From Sphingomonas sediminicola (GTDB lineage Bacteria > Pseudomonadota > Alphaproteobacteria > Sphingomonadales > Sphingomonadaceae): a DNA stretch of 64,000 bases. Below are positions 59,863-64,000 of this stretch, one piece after another; positions within the stretch are counted from its first letter, which is position 1, and each line of letters begins with the position of its first letter. The DNA is taken from NCBI RefSeq assembly GCF_014489515.1, contig NZ_CP060782.1:1364001-1428000 (forward strand). The letters are read 5' to 3'. The translations under genes and the position numbers were made by a program. The notes under the pieces are model-generated. The model was not told where the DNA came from. It saw only the letters and a program-made list of their open reading frames with translations, and did not search any database.

Positions 59863-60449
59863 TCGGTCTTTTTTCCTACCTTCGGTTCGGTGCCCGCCCG
59901 CAGGCGCGCGATGTTGGCCTTGTGCTTCCAGACGACGAGAAGCGCGAACGCCAGGAGCATCGGAAACAGGAGTTGATCGCCCAGAATGGCCGCGCTGACC
60001 GGAGCGCTGAGGGCCGCAATCATGCCGGCCACCGACGAAATCCGAAGGGTAAGCAGAAGGCCGATCCAAACGACCGCGTAAATGAGGGCCCCAACCGGCA
60101 GCAGCGGGATCAGGACACCGAGCAATGTGGCAACCCCCTTGCCGCCCTTGAACCTGAGCCAGACCGGGTAGAGGTGCCCGATCAGCGCCCCTGCCGCCGC
60201 GAAATTCTCAGTGCCCGGCCAGAGCTGGCGGACTAGCAGGATCGCTGCAGTCGCTTTCAGGCAGTCGAGAATGAGCGTTGCAGCGGCGAGCAGCTTGCTT
60301 CCGGTCCGAAGAACATTGGTCGCGCCTATGTTGCCCGACCCGATATCACGCACGTCGCCTTTGCCCGCGAGGCGCGTCAGTACCAGCCCGAACGGGATCG
60401 ATCCGAGGAGATAGCCGAGCGCAAGCGCAAGGAGCAGTTCGCTTCGCAT
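59859..60449 (-). CDS. plsY: Glycerol-3-phosphate acyltransferase PlsY
   Basis: Membrane acyltransferase using acyl-phosphate to start phospholipid synthesis, 196 residues. Motifs are GSIPFGLVLTRLAG, GSGNIGATNVLRTGSK and FKGGKGVATLLGVLI, which form the active site loops. The ATG at 60449 starts MRSELLLALALGYLLGS. Longer in-frame starts are not conserved. Order plsY-dprA-topA is typical for alphaproteobacteria. Confidence 0.95.
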   Translation of the reverse strand: MRSELLLALALGYLLGSIPFGLVLTRLAGKGDVRDIGSGNIGATNVLRTGSKLLAAATLILDCLKATAAILLVRQLWPGTENFAAAGALIGHLYPVWLRFKGGKGVATLLGVLIPLLPVGALIYAVVWIGLLLTLRISSVAGMIAALSAPVSAAILGDQLLFPMLLAFALLVVWKHKANIARLRAGTEPKVGKKTE

Positions 60450-60523
60450 GAAACGCGGTTGGTAGCACAAGGACGAACGCCTGCAATTGCGTGCGCCCAA
60501 TTCGCGTGCAAAGCCGCGCAGCC

Positions 60524-61312
60524 ATGGACGCGAACTCGCCCCTCTTGTTCTTCGATTCCGGTGTCGGTGGCCTGTCGGTCCTGGAGCCGACGCGAAAGCT
60601 GCTTCCCAACGCTCCGATCGTCTACGTCGCTGACAACGCCGGCTATCCGTACGGCAAGCGAAGCGAGGCGGAGATCGCCAGCCGGGTGCCTGCATTGCTT
60701 GGCCGGCTGGTCGAGCGCTTCCATCCGCGCCTTGCCGTGATCGCCTGCAACACGGCTTCGACCATCGCGCTCGATCACGTCCGCTCGGCGCTCGACCTGC
60801 CGGTCGTTGGAACGGTCCCGGCGATCAAGCCGGCCGCGGAGATGTCGAAGACCCGGGCGATCGGCGTCCTCGGAACGGAAGCGACCGTCCGCCAGCCCTA
60901 TGTCGACAACCTCGCCGCCGAATTCGCGGCCGATTGCACGATCATCCGCCATGGCTCGCCGGAACTCGTCGATCTCGCCGAGGCCAAGCTCGCTGGAGAA
61001 GAAATCACCGTCGACGCAGTTCGCTCGGCAGCGCAGCCCATGTTCGATGCGCCGGGCGGTGACCGGATCGACGTGGGTGTCCTCGCCTGCACCCATTTCC
61101 CGCTCCTTCGGACGGAACTGAGCCAGGCATTTCCCGGCGTTCAATGGATTGACGGCGGACCGGGCATCGCTCGTCGCATCGCCTACCTGACCCGCGAACA
61201 GCCGTGGCCAACCGAGCCATCGGAAGGCGTCATGGTCTTCACTGCCGAACCTAGATCGACATTGTTGAGCACCCTCGCCCACTACGGAATCGGGGAAGTC
61301 CAAACGCTCTAG
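60524..61312 (+). CDS. murI: Glutamate racemase
   Basis: Makes D-glutamate for peptidoglycan, 262 residues from the ATG at 60524 (MDANSPLLFFDSGVGGLSVL). The two catalytic cysteines are in VIACNTASTIAL and VLACTHFPLLR. An upstream in-frame start at 60491 is less likely. Confidence 0.94.
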   Translation: MDANSPLLFFDSGVGGLSVLEPTRKLLPNAPIVYVADNAGYPYGKRSEAEIASRVPALLGRLVERFHPRLAVIACNTASTIALDHVRSALDLPVVGTVPAIKPAAEMSKTRAIGVLGTEATVRQPYVDNLAAEFAADCTIIRHGSPELVDLAEAKLAGEEITVDAVRSAAQPMFDAPGGDRIDVGVLACTHFPLLRTELSQAFPGVQWIDGGPGIARRIAYLTREQPWPTEPSEGVMVFTAEPRSTLLSTLAHYGIGEVQTL

Positions 61313-61431
61313 TTGCGAGTCGTTCGCAATGGAAATCCGGTGGACCGAACGGTAATGGCGCGGGATACAGGGCAAGCCTAGGGGAATTTCCCTAGTCAAG
61401 TTTGGTGCCGGCGTCGGATAGACAGAACATA
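61313..61431 (+). promoter_or_regulatory. hemA upstream region with two inverted repeats
   Basis: Right after the murI stop, TTGCGA-GTCGT-TCGCAA (61313-61329) forms a perfect 6-bp dyad. Closer to hemA, CTAGGGGAATTTCCCTAG (61378-61395) is an almost perfect palindrome. Neither is followed by a T-run, so they look more like operators than terminators. I do not recognise FnrL- or Irr-type consensus in them. Confidence 0.4.
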
Positions 61432-62646
61432 ATGGACTACGACAGCATCTTCAGGGCCGCGATCGACCGGCTTCACGAGGAAGGGCGCTACCGCGTCTTC
61501 ATCGATATCCTGCGCACAAAGGGCAATTACCCCAACGCGCAGTGCTTCGCCGGTCACAACGGCCCTAAGCCGATCACGGTGTGGTGCTCGAACGATTATC
61601 TATCGATGGGCCAGCATCCGACCGTCGTCGAAGCAATGGAACGCGCTCTTCACGAAGTCGGAGCAGGCGCCGGCGGGACCCGCAACATCAGCGGCAATAC
61701 CCACTACCACATCGAGCTGGAGGCCGAGCTCGCGGGCCTTCACGGCAAGGAAGCCGGCCTGGTCTTCACGTCCGGCTACATTTCGAACGAAGCCACCTTG
61801 TCCACGCTCGGCAAGCTACTTCCGGGCTGCGTGATCTTCTCGGACGAGCTCAATCATGCCTCAATGATCGCGGGGATCAAGAATTCGGGCTGCGAGAAGC
61901 GAGTCTTCCGCCACAATGACCTCGAACATCTCGAAGAGCTGCTGGCGGCCGAAGACCCGGAGACGCCGAAGCTGATCGCGTTCGAGAGTGTCTATTCGAT
62001 GGATGGCGACATCGCTCCGATCGTGGAAATCTGCGACCTCGCGGACAAATATGGAGCGCTGACCTATCTCGACGAAGTCCATGCCGTCGGCATGTACGGC
62101 GCCCAGGGCGGCGGTATTTCGGAACGCGACGGTGTCGCGGACCGGCTGACCCTGATCGAGGGAACGCTTGGCAAGGCGTTCGGAGTGATGGGCGGCTACA
62201 TCACCGCTTCCAAGACGATCGTCGATTGCATTCGCAGCTACGCGCCGGGCTTCATCTTCACGACCTCGCTCTCGCCGGTGCTCGTTGCCGGCGCGCTCGC
62301 GAGCGTCCGCCACCTCAAGGCTTCGTCAGTAGAGCGCGACGCGCAGCAGGCGAAAGCAGCCCTCCTGAAGGCGAAGTTCACAGAGTTCGGGCTGCCGGTG
62401 ATGCCGAGCGTGACGCACATCGTCCCGCTGCTGGTAGGTTGCCCAGTCAAGGCGAAGCGGATCAGCGACATTTTGCTCGCCGAGTACGGACTCTACGTAC
62501 AGCCGATCAATTTCCCGACCGTCCCACGCGGCACGGAGAGGCTGCGATTCACGCCGGGCCCGTCCCACACCGCCGAGATGATGGACGAGCTGACATCGGC
62601 GCTAATCGAGATCTGGGACCGGCTGGAGCTGAAACTGGCCGCTTGA
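61432..62646 (+). CDS. hemA: 5-aminolevulinate synthase
   Basis: PLP enzyme condensing glycine and succinyl-CoA, first step of haem synthesis by the Shemin (C4) route characteristic of alphaproteobacteria; 404 residues from [20 protein letters not shown]. Signatures are [44 protein letters not shown] and the PLP lysine in [15 protein letters not shown]. Confidence 0.96.
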   Translation: MDYDSIFRAAIDRLHEEGRYRVFIDILRTKGNYPNAQCFAGHNGPKPITVWCSNDYLSMGQHPTVVEAMERALHEVGAGAGGTRNISGNTHYHIELEAELAGLHGKEAGLVFTSGYISNEATLSTLGKLLPGCVIFSDELNHASMIAGIKNSGCEKRVFRHNDLEHLEELLAAEDPETPKLIAFESVYSMDGDIAPIVEICDLADKYGALTYLDEVHAVGMYGAQGGGISERDGVADRLTLIEGTLGKAFGVMGGYITASKTIVDCIRSYAPGFIFTTSLSPVLVAGALASVRHLKASSVERDAQQAKAALLKAKFTEFGLPVMPSVTHIVPLLVGCPVKAKRISDILLAEYGLYVQPINFPTVPRGTERLRFTPGPSHTAEMMDELTSALIEIWDRLELKLAA

Positions 62647-62699
62647 GCCTTCCACTTTCGTGCATTGCGGACCTTCCTGCCCGGCGATTACATGTCGTC

Positions 62700-63032
62700 A
62701 TGGGTGTTCAGGGAAGCTGCCACTGCGGCAACGTGCGGATCGAGCTGCCAAGCAAACCCGAGTGGGTCGCAGACTGTAACTGCTCCCTCTGTCGCCGGCT
62801 TGCATGGCGTACTGCCTATTTCCCACCGGACCAGGTACGCATTTCCGGTGAGACGACAGCCTATGTCTGGGGCGATCGAATGATCGGCATTCACCACTGT
62901 CCGGTCTGCGGCTGCGGCACACACTGGGAGTCTCTTGGCGAAGATTTCGGCAAGATGGGCATCAATGCACGCTTGCTCGACGATTTCGATGAAAGCGCCG
63001 TCGAGGTCAGGAAAGTCGACAATGCCGGGTGA
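62700..63032 (+). CDS. GFA-family zinc protein (Mss4-like fold)
   Basis: 110 residues starting MGVQGSCHCGNVRIELPSKP. Zinc ligands are in SCHCG, CNCSLCRR and HHCPVCGCGTH, the pattern of the glutathione-dependent formaldehyde-activating (GFA) family. Most members have no proven activity. The start is the ATG just before the conserved region, and the open frame upstream runs inside hemA. Confidence 0.82.
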   Translation: MGVQGSCHCGNVRIELPSKPEWVADCNCSLCRRLAWRTAYFPPDQVRISGETTAYVWGDRMIGIHHCPVCGCGTHWESLGEDFGKMGINARLLDDFDESAVEVRKVDNAG

Positions 63033-63232
63033 TCGGGTTCGGCGCTAAAGTCCGCTTTCGACCCAAAGCTGCCATTATGGTTTACTCAACGGTCGGCTGT
63101 TGCCTCAGCCGCTTGGGTTCCCAGCTAACTAAAGACAAGCTCACCAGTCTTCCGATCGAGATTATTCAAGAGGTTGCGAGGTGCGCTGCTCGATTAAGTC
63201 TCGGGCCACGAGGGTACCGAAGGAGACAAGGC
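63033..63232. other. Non-coding interval with a possible interspersed repeat
   Basis: 200 bases without a supported gene. AAGTCCGCTTTCGACCCAAA at about 63048-63067 and the bases just after resemble an intergenic repeat I associate from memory with sphingomonad genomes. Only one copy occurs in this window, so it cannot be confirmed here. AGGAG at the right edge serves the next gene. Confidence 0.3.
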
Positions 63233-63721
63233 ATGAAGACTTCATTCCCCTCACTCGTCCTCCGTTCAGGGGCAATCGGCTTGTCTATTTTGGTGTCAAT
63301 TGGGCCGCAACGGGCCGTTGCCGAGGTGCAGACGGATGCCACGTGCACAAGCGACTCGAAGCTCCTCAATGGCGGACCGACGGAAGTCTTCGGGGACGGC
63401 CCTGGCACATATTGGAACCTTATCGAGGCTGGTCTGCAATCCGCATTCGGAGACGACGAAGCGGCAAAGATACAATACTTGAGCGGCGTGTTCGGCCAGC
63501 AGTTCACGACGCTGGGCGCTGCGCGGGATTACAACCTGCAAGTCCTCAGCGACGCCTTCGACAAGAACCAGGACGGACTGGTCTGTGTCTACGATCTGCG
63601 GGGGACGCGAGCCAATCTCAGGGACCCGTACAGCAAGTACACTTATTTCTCGGTGAGTGACGACAAGATCACGAAGAAGGCCGATAACGCGCTGCAGTTC
63701 CGCAGTGCTCCAGGTCAGTGA
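63233..63721 (+). CDS. Exported protein with EF-hand-like calcium loop
   Basis: 162 residues from the ATG at 63233, preceded by AGGAG. The signal sequence SGAIGLSILVSIGPQRAVA is followed by a short domain with two Cys and, near the C terminus, DAFDKNQDGLVCVYDLRG, which has the D-x-N-x-D-G spacing of an EF-hand or Excalibur-type loop. Related to no characterised protein that I recognise. The frame is open upstream to 63029 but without conserved content. Confidence 0.65.
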   Translation: MKTSFPSLVLRSGAIGLSILVSIGPQRAVAEVQTDATCTSDSKLLNGGPTEVFGDGPGTYWNLIEAGLQSAFGDDEAAKIQYLSGVFGQQFTTLGAARDYNLQVLSDAFDKNQDGLVCVYDLRGTRANLRDPYSKYTYFSVSDDKITKKADNALQFRSAPGQ

Positions 63722-63889
63722 GACGTCCAGCTCCGGATTCAGCACTTGATCGCTGGGCCTAGCTACATGGCCCGCCAGCCGATTGTGCGGCTCAGTCAAG
63801 TCAGTCACCCTCGCGACCGAGATTGATCCTCGGAGCCTTGCGATGCGGTGACGGTGGCGCGTCGAGAACTTGCACGCTAGGAAACTGGC
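63722..63889. other. Intergenic region before rpiB
   Basis: 168 bases with no gene, repeat or clear terminator seen; presumably holds the rpiB promoter. Confidence 0.5.
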
Positions 63890-64000
63890 ATGCGCATTGC
63901 CCTTTCCGCTGACCATGCCGGATACGTTCTGAAGGACCAACTCGCGAGCTGGCTGGTCGAGCAGGGTCATGAAGTCGAGGATCTCGGAACCAATGGTCCC
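63890..64000 (+). CDS. rpiB: Ribose-5-phosphate isomerase B (5' end only)
   Basis: The first 37 codons before the window ends: [20 protein letters not shown], with SADHAG being the RpiB/LacA signature that carries the phosphate-binding residues. It interconverts ribose 5-phosphate and ribulose 5-phosphate. An antisense frame covers the same bases and is rejected. Confidence 0.88.
   Translation, partial: MRIALSADHAGYVLKDQLASWLVEQGHEVEDLGTNGP

Noticed and set aside
63296-63970. Minus-strand frame across the secreted-protein gene and rpiB start
   Set aside because: Antisense; the plus strand has a signal peptide protein with a ribosome-binding site and the RpiB signature.

Overview
The window is a stretch of chromosome from an alphaproteobacterium, most likely a sphingomonad. 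I infer this from the high G+C content, 5-aminolevulinate synthase (hemA, the Shemin pathway), the dnaA-rpsT-mutM/ubiE-ubiB neighbourhood, the plsY-dprA-topA order, 6S RNA beside zapA, a SWFGD-type stress protein behind an EcfG-like promoter, and a Pro-rich small outer-membrane barrel. Nearly everything is housekeeping. I saw no phage, insertion sequence, CRISPR array or defence island.

Layout. 1-14690 (minus): the full 14-subunit NADH:quinone oxidoreductase operon nuoA-N (nuoN runs off the left edge), tightly coupled by TGATG/GTGA/TTGA overlaps, with two extra one-helix proteins between nuoE/nuoF and nuoF/nuoG. 14782-19073 (minus): inositol monophosphatase, efp, an M23 peptidase, an L,D-transpeptidase and an outer-membrane barrel. 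19236-26092 (minus): central carbon block tkt-gapA-MOSC-pgk-2OG oxygenase-class I aldolase-thiE. 26234-28816 (plus): coiled-coil protein, zapA, 6S RNA, fthC, DUF2842 and a SleB-type hydrolase. 28851-31645 (minus): tRNA-Asp, AI-2E permease, tRNA-Leu, two DUF805 proteins and a comM remnant. 31766-35908 (plus): rpmH-rnpA-yidD-yidC-engB and a GST. 35905-41887 (mostly minus): cupin, dapE (plus), GGDEF-EAL protein, Smr protein, mltA, Tim44-like. 42071-46016 (plus): secB, murJ, trpS, DUF4136 lipoprotein. 46094-49043 (minus): dnaA, rpsT, mutM. 49092-56677 (plus): ubiE, ubiB, SWFGD protein, DUF885, coaC, coaB, dut, moeB. 56674-60449 (minus): topA, dprA remnant, plsY. 60524-64000 (plus): murI, hemA, GFA-type protein, a secreted protein and the start of rpiB.

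Two cautions shape the annotation. First, more than 20 single-base indels, almost all one base missing from a G/C run, break otherwise normal genes (nuoN, nuoE, nuoC, nuoA, M23 peptidase, Omp, 2OG oxygenase, gapA, AI-2E permease, yidD, engB, GGDEF-EAL, mltA, ubiB, coaB, dut, moeB). Restoring one base per site gives full-length proteins whose nucleotide totals become divisible by three, so I treat these as probable consensus errors and give whole-gene coordinates. Second, dprA and comM are different. Both have lost a large internal segment, and dprA also carries in-frame nonsense codons, so both look like real pseudogenes. Both families act in natural transformation, and loss of this pathway is the most biologically interesting inference here. 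Other notable points are an rnpA whose only ordinary in-frame start lies upstream of the nested rpmH, an unannotated 6S RNA, a NuoC with a long Ala/Pro/Lys tail, and the EcfG-type promoter.
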